Positions 12,906-32,393 of a stretch of DNA of 64,000 nt are shown here, in pieces. The DNA is from Portulaca oleracea. Its lineage: Eukaryota; Streptophyta; Magnoliopsida; Caryophyllales; Portulacaceae. The position numbers were made by a program, and so were the translations under genes. Every line of letters starts with the position of its first letter. Position 1 is the first letter of the stretch. The stretch spans positions 715,728-779,727 of the forward strand of contig CM055872.1 of assembly GCA_029582165.1 (NCBI GenBank), written 5' to 3'. Under the pieces are notes generated by a model. The model saw only the letters and a list, made by a program, of their open reading frames with translations. It was not told the origin of the DNA and ran no database searches.

Positions 12906-12994
12906 ATAAACATTATTTGTTGTTTAGCTGTGGTGCTGGTACCGTCTATTTATTTATTGAACCGATTTAAAAATTCAGTGCATCATAAAATAAA

Positions 12995-13424
12995 GGATTT
13001 TTGGACGTTAATACACTGAACTTTTGGGGTATTGAACAATAATGCACTGAACAATAGCTAAATTTATGACATGTCAACTAATCTACACATGCAAAGGTGA
13101 TTTTATACAACTACAATAACAATCTTTCAGCGGGCACTCGTTTAAACAAATGTGGTTTTATGTTTTTTTTATTCTTTTCAAAGTTGATTCTCGTTGCTTA
13201 TGTGTAGATTAGCTAACATTTCATAAATTTAAATATTTGTGGACCAATTGATCTCCTCCCCCTGCTATATAAGATTGCCACCAAGTCAGCCACTGCCGAA
13301 ATCGTCATGGGTGCATTATTGTTTAACACCCTCCAAAGTACAGTATATTATTGTCCAAAGTCAAAGTTCAGTGCAGTATTATCCAATACTAAAAAAATTC
13401 AGTATATCAGTATCCAAAAACCCT
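12995..13424. mobile_element. MITE with long inverted repeats and an 8-bp target duplication
   Basis: The left end GGATTTTTGGACGTTAATAC and the right end GTATCCAAAAACCCT are imperfect inverted repeats. The similarity extends inward through ACACTGAACTTTTGG versus its complement. AAAATAAA occurs on both sides, at 12987-12994 and 13425-13432. An 8-bp duplication suits hAT; long inverted repeats suit Mutator-type elements (which make about 9 bp). No transposase is present. Confidence 0.7.
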
Positions 13425-13432
13425 AAAATAAA

Positions 13433-14769
13433 ACTAGGTCTAAAATTGGGTAACTCCAATTAGTGATGAGAAAATCGAAAGGGAATTGTGGTGCACCGAT
13501 AACACACATATAAAGTGACATGTCTATAATTAGGAACCAAAAGAATTTAATTAAGTGAACAAATAAATAAGAACATGGAGTATATATTTTCCTTTCTAAT
13601 TTTTTTCCTTAAAATTAGCCACAAAAAGGAAAGAAATTTTTTTAAAGGCGAAACGCAGAGTTTTCCCCATCATCTTTATTTTCTTTTGTGAAGAGCTTGT
13701 CATTATCATCATCTTCCATCACCGTTAACACTTTTGTTTTTCTTAACGATGAGACACCTTTGTTTTTTATAAGACGAAATAAATTTCCTAAATTTCATTA
13801 AAAAAATAGTTCATATATACCTCAAGTCCTCGATCAACTTTACTAAATGAAATCCCAAAAGATCTCTTCATGAAATTCCATACATATATTCATAAAATAG
13901 TTTTGGAAAGAGTTTCTATCCTTAGTTTTATGAAATAGAACAAAAGGAAAGTAATTTATTGGCAAAAATAATATTGATTCCACCAAAAAAGACAAAAATA
14001 ATATTGAAAATAAAAATTCTACTATATATAGTTGATTTATTCCCGGCCAACTATAGTAACTGTACATTTTAGTATCTTTTTAATAGAAAAACAAGTTTTA
14101 GTATCTTTTAAAATAACACTAAATTTTGACAAATATTAAAAAAATGATATTCTTAAATGTAAATACACATTTTTAAAAAGAAAATAAGTACTAAAAAAAT
14201 AATAATTAAAATAATATTAATAAATAATTATTCATTTCTATTCACCCACAAATTTTATCGGCCCTTAGGATGGATGAAAACAAATAGATCAGAGATCGAC
14301 GTACGGAGGCATCCAAATGGTCCAAGACCCGCAACAATGAGTGTGAGTTCGGCTCATTAGATGATGTGAAATCTACGAAAAATTGTTGAGAAAGTTGATC
14401 AATTTTTCCAAGTTGAGAAACTTTTTCTATATTTATTTTTCCATAATATATAGGAAGGTTTGATGTGAGGCTCATTATTTTACTCACAACTTCAGGAAAA
14501 GTTTCCTAAGTAGGGTTAGGAAAAATCTTTCTCGAAAATTTTGTTCAAGGAAAACTACCAAACTTAATCTATCACTAATCAAAATATCAATTAATTTGGA
14601 ATATACTGTAACTTATTTTTAGAAAAAATTAAAAGGACCCATTGATTTGCTTTGGTTGTCTTTTGTTTAATAGTGGGATTAAGAGGGGTCAGTGCCTGCA
14701 GTGAGATACTTTACTGCTCCAGGGACAGGGACGATGTCATTCATTTACCGCATCCAAATAATTGTCAAC
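13433..14769. other. Intergenic stretch, nothing recognised
   Basis: No coding sequence is supported. It is AT-rich with degraded repeat-like text; around 14480-14565 there are GGAAAAGTTTCC-type blocks related to the GGAAA-rich MITE family found at 14995, 20479 and 36473. Confidence 0.5.
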
Positions 14770-14987
14770 CGCGTTCAATATTATTTTTTTATTGATAATT
14801 TTTGATATAATATGTTATTAATAGTTGCAATATTATATTTTTATTGTAATATTTTTCATTACGTATATGATGATCGCAATTTTGTATAGTAACTCATTGT
14901 ATATATTGAAAATTTTATGGTCATAATTTTTTAGATTTAGTTGCATAATCTCCAAAGACGACAATTAATATAAAATGAAGGGAGTAA
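14770..14987. mobile_element. 5'-truncated Stowaway-like MITE
   Basis: The body matches the element at 61452-61711 almost block for block (ATTGATAATTT, ATATGTTA, CAAAGACGACAATTAATAT) and ends AATGAAGGGAGTA. The left CTCCCTCC tip is not visible. It abuts the next MITE. Confidence 0.65.
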
Positions 14988-14994
14988 AAATTAA

Positions 14995-15219
14995 GGGTGT
15001 GTTTAGTCGGTCAAAATTTTTGGAGAAATAATCAATATTTCTGACGACTAACTTATTTTTTCCATATTTTAATATAGATTATTATTGAAAAAAAATTCAC
15101 AATAGCCCACCATTTCCATCTTTTCTTGGAAATTTTTACATGGAAAATATATGAAAGATTTTCCATGAATTTACCATAATTTTCTTTTTTCCCCCCATGG
15201 ATTCCTCCCAAAAACTCCC
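14995..15219. mobile_element. PIF/Harbinger-like MITE (GGGTGTGTTT family) in the HLS1-like promoter
   Basis: It starts GGGTGTGTTTAGTCGG and ends CCCAAAAACTCCC, flanked on both sides by TAA (14992-14994 and 15220-15222). The body has ATGGAAAATATATGAAAGATTTTCC-like blocks shared with elements at 20479-20835 and 36473-36729. Its right end is only about 160 bp upstream of the TATA box of the downstream gene. Confidence 0.65.
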
Positions 15220-15377
15220 TAAAAAAACAGTGGAAAAAGGAAGTGAGTTTCTCGTTGGAGTCCTGAAACTGGAGAGACGATGAGTTGTAGTCGTTGTTGT
15301 TGCTGCGCATCGAAACTCCGTCTCGTCTCGTCTCGTGTGGTGCCACCTCAGCATCCCCCCTGTTTTCCTCCTCCCCC

Positions 15378-15384
15378 TATAAAT
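15378..15384 (+). promoter_or_regulatory. TATA box of the HLS1-like gene
   Basis: TATAAAT in a C-rich context (CCCCCTATAAATACCC). A start of transcription about 30 bp downstream would give a leader of roughly 330 nt before the ATG at 15744. This is inferred from sequence only. Confidence 0.6.
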
Positions 15385-15521
15385 ACCCACACACACCCAA
15401 CTCCATCATCCCCCACTTTGCATCTTCTCCACCTTTCTCTTTCCAACTTACTATTCACGTTTATCAACCGAAGCAAAAAAACAAAACCTTTTCTTTTTTG
15501 TTTCTCTGTTTTATTTAATTA

Positions 15522-15657
15522 ATGAATGAATGAATGAATGAATGATGGCGCCGTCAAATCTTCTTCTTCTTCTTTAGGTATCTTGGTTGATATATATTCT
15601 CATCATATGTCATCACTCCCAGCTTTAAATTCCCAAGTCTGCTTACCTTCTCATTAA
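15522..15657 (+). promoter_or_regulatory. Cluster of upstream AUGs in the HLS1-like leader
   Basis: An (ATGA)n microsatellite places ATGs at 15522, 15526, 15530, 15534, 15538, 15542 and 15545. The first four each open a 3-codon frame ending in TGA. The fifth opens a 39-codon frame ending at the TAA near 15657. The sixth and seventh share a frame of about 11 codons ending in TAG. All lie between the TATA box and the main ATG and none is in frame with it, unless a leader intron removes them. Confidence 0.55.
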
Positions 15658-15694
15658 TTACACTCCTTAATTTACTGGGTTGAGACTCTTTAGT

Positions 15695-15743
15695 TAGAAG
15701 AAGAAGAAGAAGAAGAAGAAGAAGAAGAAGAAGAAGAAGAAGA
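15695..15743 (+). repeat. (GAA)n tract abutting the HLS1-like start codon
   Basis: About 16 GAA/AAG units run directly into the ATG at 15744. In the reading frame of the gene it would read as poly-arginine, but a TGA at 15681-15683 lies upstream in that frame and no ATG comes between, so it is leader rather than coding sequence. Confidence 0.85.
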
Positions 15744-17546
15744 ATGAGAATGAGGAAAGTAGAAGTAGTAGTGAGAGAATTCATGGGAGAAAAAGATGGG
15801 AGAGAAGTTGAAGAGGTGGAAGCGAGGTGTGAAGTAGGCCCCACCGGAAAACTCTCCCTCTTCACTCATCTTCTTGGGGACCCTCTTTGCCGTATACGCC
15901 ACTCCCCTGCTTTTCTCATGCTGGTAAATTTTCAATTTTTCACTGTTTAATAGTTACAGCCTCATCTTCATCTTCATCTTCATCTTCTGGGTAGGTATGG
16001 GGTGATAAATACATGTCTTACCTTTCCCTTCATTTGATTAGTAGAGTTGATCAACTAGTTTTGCATGAGGGTAGAAGACTTTTTTTCATTTTTACCATCA
16101 CTGTCAAACCCTTTGCGTGAGTGTCTGTCTGAGATAATATACTTGTTACCAAAATTGTATTTTCCAAAGGTTCTTCATTTATCTTAGATAAGGGTCCACA
16201 TTCATAAGTCCATGTCCACACCGCCGTACTACTAGTATAGCATCGCATCTCATTCTTCACTCCCGTCAATTCTACATTTGAAAACTACGCTAGCTTGTCT
16301 CTCGTTAATGTGAAATGGTAGACTACTTTTTTGACAGTTCTGAAAATTACCCAGGTAGCAGAATTGGTCGAGGAAGGCGAAGAAGAAGGTAAAGAAAGGA
16401 GAGAAATAGTGGGTATGATAAGAGGTTGCATCAAGACAGTTACCTGCGGTAAAAAACACCCACGTCCTTCGTCAAAATCCACCACCAACGATCCCAGTAA
16501 ACCTCTCCCTGTCTTCACCAAAGTCGCCTATATCTTAGGCCTCCGCGTTTCCCCTTCTCACCGGTAATTTCTCGGACGAACTGTAAATAAATTTCAATCA
16601 TTTTTTAACGTTACGGGATGTTAAAGTTTGTTCCTTTTTATCCCCTGCGTTACACTTGCATATTTATTTATTTTTTGGAATTTTAATGATGAGCAGGAGA
16701 ATGGGGATAGCGAAGAAGCTGGTGAGCAAACTGGAAGAATGGTTCAGAGAAAATGGCGCAGAGTATTCCTACTTAGCAACAGAGAGTGACAACGACGCTT
16801 CTGTGAGTCTTTTCACTGAAAAATTCGGGTATTCGAAGTTTCGGACGCCATCTCTGTTAGTCCAACCCGTATTCGCTCACCGGGTCCGGGTCAGCTCCAA
16901 GTTCAGCATCCTGCAACTCTCGCCGTCCGAGGCGGAGGTCATCTACCGGCGGAAGTTCTCGACGACGGAGTTCTTCCCAAGGGACATCGACGCAGTCCTC
17001 AACAACCGCCTGACGATCGCCACCTTCCTGGTGGTCCCGAGGGAGTTCCGGTGGGCCGGGCCCGAGGAGTTCGTGTTGTCGCCGCCGGAGTCGTGGGCGG
17101 TGGGGAGTGTCTGGAATTGCAACGACGTGTGGAGGTTGGAGGTGAAGGGGGCGTCGAGGATGGGCAAAGGCCTTGCCAGGACGAGTCGCGTCCTGGACAA
17201 GGCCTTACCGTGGTTGAAAATCCCTTCTTTTCCGGAGCTGTTTAGGCCGTTTGGGCTTCATTTTATGTATGGGTTAGGAGGGGAAGGCCCACGGGCTGTT
17301 CAGATGATACGGGCCTTGTGTGGGGAGGCCCATAACTTGGCTAGGAAAAGAGGGTGTAGCATAGTTGCAACCGAGGTTGCGAGTGGGGACCCCCTGAAGT
17401 CGGGGGTCCCACATTGGAAGAAGTTGTCGTGTGAGGATTTGTGGTGTATGAAGAGGCTCGGGGAGGATTACAGCGACGGGGCTGTTGGGGATTGGACCAA
17501 GTCACCTCCGGGGATCTCCATCTTTGTCGATCCCCGTGAATTTTAG
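15744..17546 (+). CDS. HLS1: HOOKLESS1-like GNAT N-acetyltransferase
   Basis: Three exons join in frame: 15744-15923, 16355-16563 and 16697-17546, all with GT-AG borders, giving 412 aa (Arabidopsis HLS1 is about 400). Residues 27-60 contain RCEVGPTGKLSLFTHLLGDP and CRIRHSPAFLML. Residues 78-90 are the GNAT strand IVGMIRGCIKTVT, and 121-135 hold LGLRVSP and the acetyl-CoA loop R130-R-M-G133-I-A135. The C-terminus has TTEFFPRDID, FGLHFMYG and WTKSPPGISIFVDPREF, typical of the family. HLS1 proteins act in the nucleus downstream of ethylene and auxin to promote differential growth in the apical hook, and have been linked to histone acetylation. The acidic insert VEEGEEEGKERRE at 65-77 replaces a shorter linker. 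Exon 3 is much more GC-rich than its surroundings. The start is the first ATG after an in-frame stop; the ATG two codons later is equally possible. A paralogue within the family (HLS-like) cannot be excluded. Confidence 0.93.
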
Positions 17547-17646
17547 TCGAATGAATCGATGAATGTGACCGGTGTTTCTTTGTGTACTCATAATCCTAAC
17601 CAAGTAGAATATCCAGCAAGTAGCTTAGCTAACTTAGCTCCAACAA

Positions 17647-17652
17647 AATAAA
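17647..17652 (+). terminator. Candidate poly(A) signal of the HLS1-like gene
   Basis: AATAAA about 100 bp after the stop codon at 17546. The sequence downstream is T-rich (TTTCTTTCTTTCTTTG), consistent with a plant 3' end. Confidence 0.45.
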
Positions 17653-17659
17653 GAAGGAA

Positions 17660-19734
17660 AAGGGAAAAAATGTGGTAGTTTTCTTTCTTTCTTTCTTTGT
17701 TTGTAAGTTTGTGGGTAGGGTGTAACGATTTTGATAGGAAGAAGATAATGGGGGCAAAAAACGAGGAAAAAGAGGGAGGACATATGAGGGGAGATGGGGA
17801 CCTTTTGGTTGTAAACATGTAACAAGCTACAGAGGTGGGGTATCATCTAATTAGTTTTTCCCCCTCTCTTATGCCTTGTTTGTTTTTAGTCTCTCCTTTA
17901 CTCCCTTGACTCAACTGCCTTTGTTTTGTAAATGCAACTTTAGCTTTGCTGTAGCCTTACTAGATCCTTTCCTTTTCATCCATCCAAACACACCCCTTTG
18001 GTTTTGCCTTTCTAGCATTTCATTTTGTTGTAACACGTGCCAGCATTTTTCTAGTACGTCCATGTTCAATGAGAGTCGTATAAGAATTTTTAAGTCTTTT
18101 GGCTTTTGATAATCGAAGAATTTTCTAGTACGTCCATGTTCAACGAGAGTCGTATAAGAATTTTTAAGTCTTTTGGCTTTTGATAATCGAAGAAATGAGG
18201 CTCATATGAGAACCGAATGCGCATAATCAATTTAGATCAAGCACCCAGAAAAAAAATCATCAATTATTTAGATGATGATAATGATGGATATCCAAGTACT
18301 TATTCTCCTAATATAAACCATTGCTTTTTGTCATGTTCTTAAATCGGGACTTGGATATGCAAAGATCACGCAATAGAGTGCAAGCATAAGCATATGAATA
18401 TCCCTTGTTATCTCCCCAAAAATCTTTACCAAAAGTTATAAATTAGGGATAGTCACATGCTTTATTATCATATCAGTTGTATCATAGATAGGATGATTTA
18501 ATTGATGTTAGAGTTTAAATTAAAGTTAGATTACATCTTTAAAAAAATATTAATTGTTGTCCAATTCGAGGATAAGCATAAAGCCATTTAATCTATGAAT
18601 GGTTAATTGTTCAATGGGGTTATATTAGGTGTTTCTTGGGTGAAATTTAGCATAAAAATAACACCAAACCCCTCTTCAGAGAGGATCTCTAAGGTTGGGA
18701 TGTGGGTGCCCAAGGCTAAACAAAATATTGATGGTATTTCATTTGTTAATGATCAAGGTTTGATGGTTGATTTCATCGTAATACTTACCACATTGCAATT
18801 TATTACATACTCCTGGAGCATGTGCTCCAAATCCGATCATTGTTCATATTTAATAGCATAATTGTTCACTTATATCTATCTGTTGTTTACTTTTAATAGC
18901 ATAATTGTTCATTTATACCTACCTTCACTCTCAATAACATAATTGTTTACTCATACTTACTTGGAGTATATGCTCTAGGTGCATGTAATATGTATTGTTA
19001 CCACATTGATGGCTCACAAGAACCCATGGATCCTGAAAGAATCTTGTTTATTCAAGTGGAGGGTGATTTTAGGAGTGAGATTCCCGAGATCGTGGCTGGT
19101 GCACGTATAAACAATTCCTGTAACGGTGATTCCATTGTATAAGTGGACTCGAATCAAATCATCTTTAACACAATATATGCTTGTTAGAATCATCCTGAAG
19201 TATATTTACTGATCTTGGTAATACTCCCAGCCCAGTTGTACAAAAGGAATTGCATTCCTAATGCTAATCACGAAGACAACGTTGAGAATGACCCTGTATG
19301 TATTCAATAGGATTAAACTTAGATTTTGCAGGTTCAGTGAATCTTAAGCCAAGGTCAAAAGTTACCAAAGGTTAGCTTTTACCCAATTACTTTTTATCCA
19401 TGAATTTTACACACCCAATAGTCAGTAACATATGAGGTAAAGCTAAATAGCAAGGAGTTTTGGGCGAAAATCTTATCATAAATAAAATAAATGAAAGTTA
19501 CCCCAACCTCAAATCATTACATTGATTCAGAAACACACTTTGAAACACTTTCGAAACGGATTATGAGAAAGAAAAAAGAACACTTGACTAGGGTCTAACA
19601 AAGGCCTAATTTGGACACACTTTGAAATATTTGTAAATCTTTCGGTTCCAGAGCTGCTCGGTGTACATGGAAGAATGAGATCGGATCATTGAAGCGAAAA
19701 AAAAGCATGAGCCGTGTCAGACAGAATTCATCAT
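17660..19734. other. Intergenic stretch between HLS1-like and kinase genes
   Basis: No gene recognised. It contains the 74-bp tandem duplication listed separately. An 84-residue frame at 18607-18861 resembles no family I know. Short repeats of AATAGCATAATTGTTCA type occur around 18850-18950. The two genes converge on this interval, so it must contain both 3' untranslated regions. Confidence 0.5.
18047..18194. repeat. 74-bp tandem duplication
   Basis: Copies at 18047-18120 and 18121-18194 differ at one clear position (TTCAATGAG versus TTCAACGAG). Both run from TTTTCTAGTACGTCC to TAATCGAAGAA. The near identity implies a recent event. Confidence 0.9.
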
Positions 19735-29722
<9,988 letters not shown>

Positions 29723-29915
29723 TTAACACCTTCCTTGTTTCTTATTATTCATATCAATTATCAGTCAAGCTCATCGATTTCTATTTCCATGATATCATAT
29801 ATCTGCCCCCATGGACCCCCGCCCTTCTTCAATATTTAGTAGTAAAAAAATCTATAATTATTATTACTTTATTACTATAGAAATAAAGAAAGTAAATGAC
29901 AGAGAATTCATACTC

Positions 29916-30273
29916 GTTCGGCAGTAGTGTTTGGGGTATAGTTTAGCATTTTGACCAAGTCAAAACTTTAATTGCATAAATATTAGCTTCGGTAATCTAG
30001 CATTTTGAGGAGCGTTTTGTGAAATATTAATGAAGTTAATGTTTAGCGTTTGAAGTAGGATTTCATATTTTTCGATCAAAAAATATCCATTGAAAATTTT
30101 GTCTTTGAAAATTATTGATATCCTTTTATGTCAATTCACATTAATCTGTTAATTCAACCGCTAAATTTATCGAACACAATTCTCATTTGAATAATCATTC
30201 GTTATCCGTGGCTTAAACCGTTATCCGCTGCATAAACTTCTATCCGTCATCTAAAACACTAATTTTACCGAAC
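29916..30273. mobile_element. Inverted-repeat element (GTTCGGTA family), copy 1
   Basis: The left end GTTCGGCAGTAGTGTTT and the right end AAACACTAATTTTACCGAAC are near inverted repeats. Distinctive blocks (TGACCAAGTCAAAAC, AATTCAACCGCTAAATTTA, TTATCCGCT) recur at 38979-39340, and more weakly around 1837-2040. It lies about 270 bp upstream of the kinase start codon. The superfamily is undetermined. Confidence 0.65.
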
Positions 30274-30639
30274 AGAACTTTAACCTTCAGATTTTCTTCT
30301 TTTTCTTTCCTTTCTTTTCTTTGGGTATTTCAAATGTATATTTGTTACAAAAAAAATTGCTCTGTTCAGTACAAAAAAAAAATTATAAAAAAATTGATCC
30401 ATTATGTTTGACATATCGTATCATATATCATATCATATTATATATATATATTTCTGGATACAAAAACAAACGTGAAATATATGAGTTTTAATAAGGGTAA
30501 TTTTTTAATACTATAATCGTGGATGTTTACCTTTCTTTAAACTCATATAATCAATGGTACACAATGTACGAAAATAGAAAAACCGGATGTGGTAAACAAT
30601 TGAATACTAGAATACGGTCGTTATATGTTGTGTCCTAGG

Positions 30640-31165
30640 AGCCAACCCTCCTTATGAGGTAATGAATAGCTTCATAAAAATTTGGAGACTGTTAGATATA
30701 GATAACATTGTAGCAGTAAAGAAGGACATTTTTTCGGTCAGGTTTAAGTCTAAGGAAGGAAGGGATGCAATCCTCATAAAGGATTTTCACTCTTTTGACA
30801 AGAAACCACTTATTGTGAAACAAGGAACGAGCATCTTGATATGAACCTGGATGAAATAGTCATGCTTACAATATGGATTACTTTCCTAGGTTTGCATATC
30901 AAATATTGGAGTGTCAGAGGGTTTACGCAAGATCACAAGTATCCTTAGAGTCTCCATTGAAACTTATAAGTAGACAAGTGCGATAGTAATGCTTGGATTC
31001 TGGTTGATATGGCCTTGTCTAGTAGCTTCTCAAACCATGTTGATTATCTAGATGATCAAGACAACTTGGCCAGACAACAAGTCACTTATAAATGAAAGCC
31101 TATCTTTTGTGATCATTGTAAAATGTACGAGCATGGTATGTTAGACTCTAGGAAGTAATTGGGCA
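30640..31165 (+). pseudogene. LINE ORF1-like fragment (DUF4283 plus zinc knuckle)
   Basis: A 60-residue frame at 30662-30844 (FIKIWRLLDIDNIVAVKKD, FSVRFKSKEGRDAIL) matches the start of the DUF4283 domain found in plant LINE ORF1 and related proteins. Following frames continue it with WITFLGLHIKYWSVRG and then VTYKWKPIFCDHCKMYEHG, the usual zinc-knuckle tail. Stops and frame changes separate the parts. It is a fragment, not a working gene. Confidence 0.65.
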
Positions 31166-31611
31166 TCAAGCAAGTGTGGGTTCCAAAACAAGCAATCGCA
31201 GCAACACACTAAAAGAATCCAATAGCAAGCAGCATGTGAAAACGTTCAATAAGTGGCCCTAAGGTGTATGAATATGGCTTCACAAAGCCAAAAAAATCAT
31301 TGATTAGAAGGTAACCGTCCCCGGGCAATGCAACACCATCTACAAATCCTTTTGAGGACCTAAGTTTAGAAGAAGAAAGTGAAGAAGAAGGGAAAAAATG
31401 AAGATCCATCCATTCATCATGAACATAATAATAGGATGGAACATGTAGGGACATATGGAGCACAAATCATGGATTCAAGAACATTGTGATGCAAGCTATG
31501 ATCCACAAGCCAAAGGGCTATAAACAATACCAACTCTTTCACATCTTGCAAAGTAGGCAACCACACTTTAGAAAACTAAATAGGGACGAATTTCATGACA
31601 TACACCAATAA

Positions 31612-31911
31612 GACATGCTCACAGGTTTTCAGGCGATCACAATATGATGACACGGTCCAAGACGACCCCGCTAGCTATGGACCTTCACAATATGATGATG
31701 CAGATCTAGCATGCTGTCAGGTGATCACAATATGACATGCTCGCGGGTTGTCAAGTGATCACAATATGACGATACGGTCCAAGACCACCTTGTTTGCTAT
31801 CGGGCATTCACAATACGATGATGTAGATCTCGCCCGCAGTCAATCGATCACAATATGACATGCTCGCAGGTTGTCAGGCGATCACAGTATGCTGACATGG
31901 TCCAAGACCAC
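31612..31911. repeat. ~122-bp tandem repeat, about 2.5 copies
   Basis: Units start GACATGCTC at 31612, 31734 and 31857 and contain TCACAATATGA-type motifs followed by CGGTCCAAGAC. The third unit is partial. Each unit holds internal half-repeats (GATCACAATATGA and TTCACAATATGATGA). Copies differ by several substitutions. Confidence 0.85.
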
Positions 31912-32066
31912 TACACCCCACCATTAGGAGAATACGATGTGCTAACCTTAGAAAATATAGTCAGGCACAGGACACTGCTTCCAAGCGTCGCCCAGGCTCA
32001 AGAAGATGTTCGAGAGTAATATATGCAAGTAAAGACTACTTTGATCATCATTTTTCCAAAACTCTA

Positions 32067-32090
32067 TCAAAGTGGGGGCTGTCTATTATA
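32067..32090 (+). mobile_element. Possible polypurine tract and LTR edge
   Basis: CAAAGTGGGGGC followed by TGTCTATTATAG resembles the polypurine tract plus TG start of a plant LTR retrotransposon 3' LTR. Together with the tandem repeat just upstream it may be the relic of a retroelement 3' region. No end of the LTR or partner was found. Confidence 0.3.
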
Positions 32091-32393
32091 GTTATAGAAC
32101 TCAATCATATAAAAAAAAATTCAATTTAATTTACAAATATATAGGTTTTATACAATAACAAGACACTTAAATATATCTTGCCCCAAGATGTTTATCATTT
32201 TCGTAATACTTATTATCATTTTTAACCCCAATTTTTTTTGACAATTACTATTAATTATTTTTACACATTGCAATTTGTTTCTCTTTATTTTTACACATTG
32301 CAATTTGTTTCTTTATTTTACACATTGCAGCAACGAACTACGTAATAAAATACCCTGCTTCCATGCATTTTTTCCGCTTCTCCCCATAATATA

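Noticed and set aside
16943..17245. Open frames overlapping HLS1-like exon 3 in other registers
   Set aside because: They arise from the GC-rich codon usage of the real exon and have no start or family support.
30662..30844. Independent small gene
   Set aside because: The text matches the DUF4283 start of plant LINE ORF1 and is followed by broken continuation frames, so it is a retroelement fragment.
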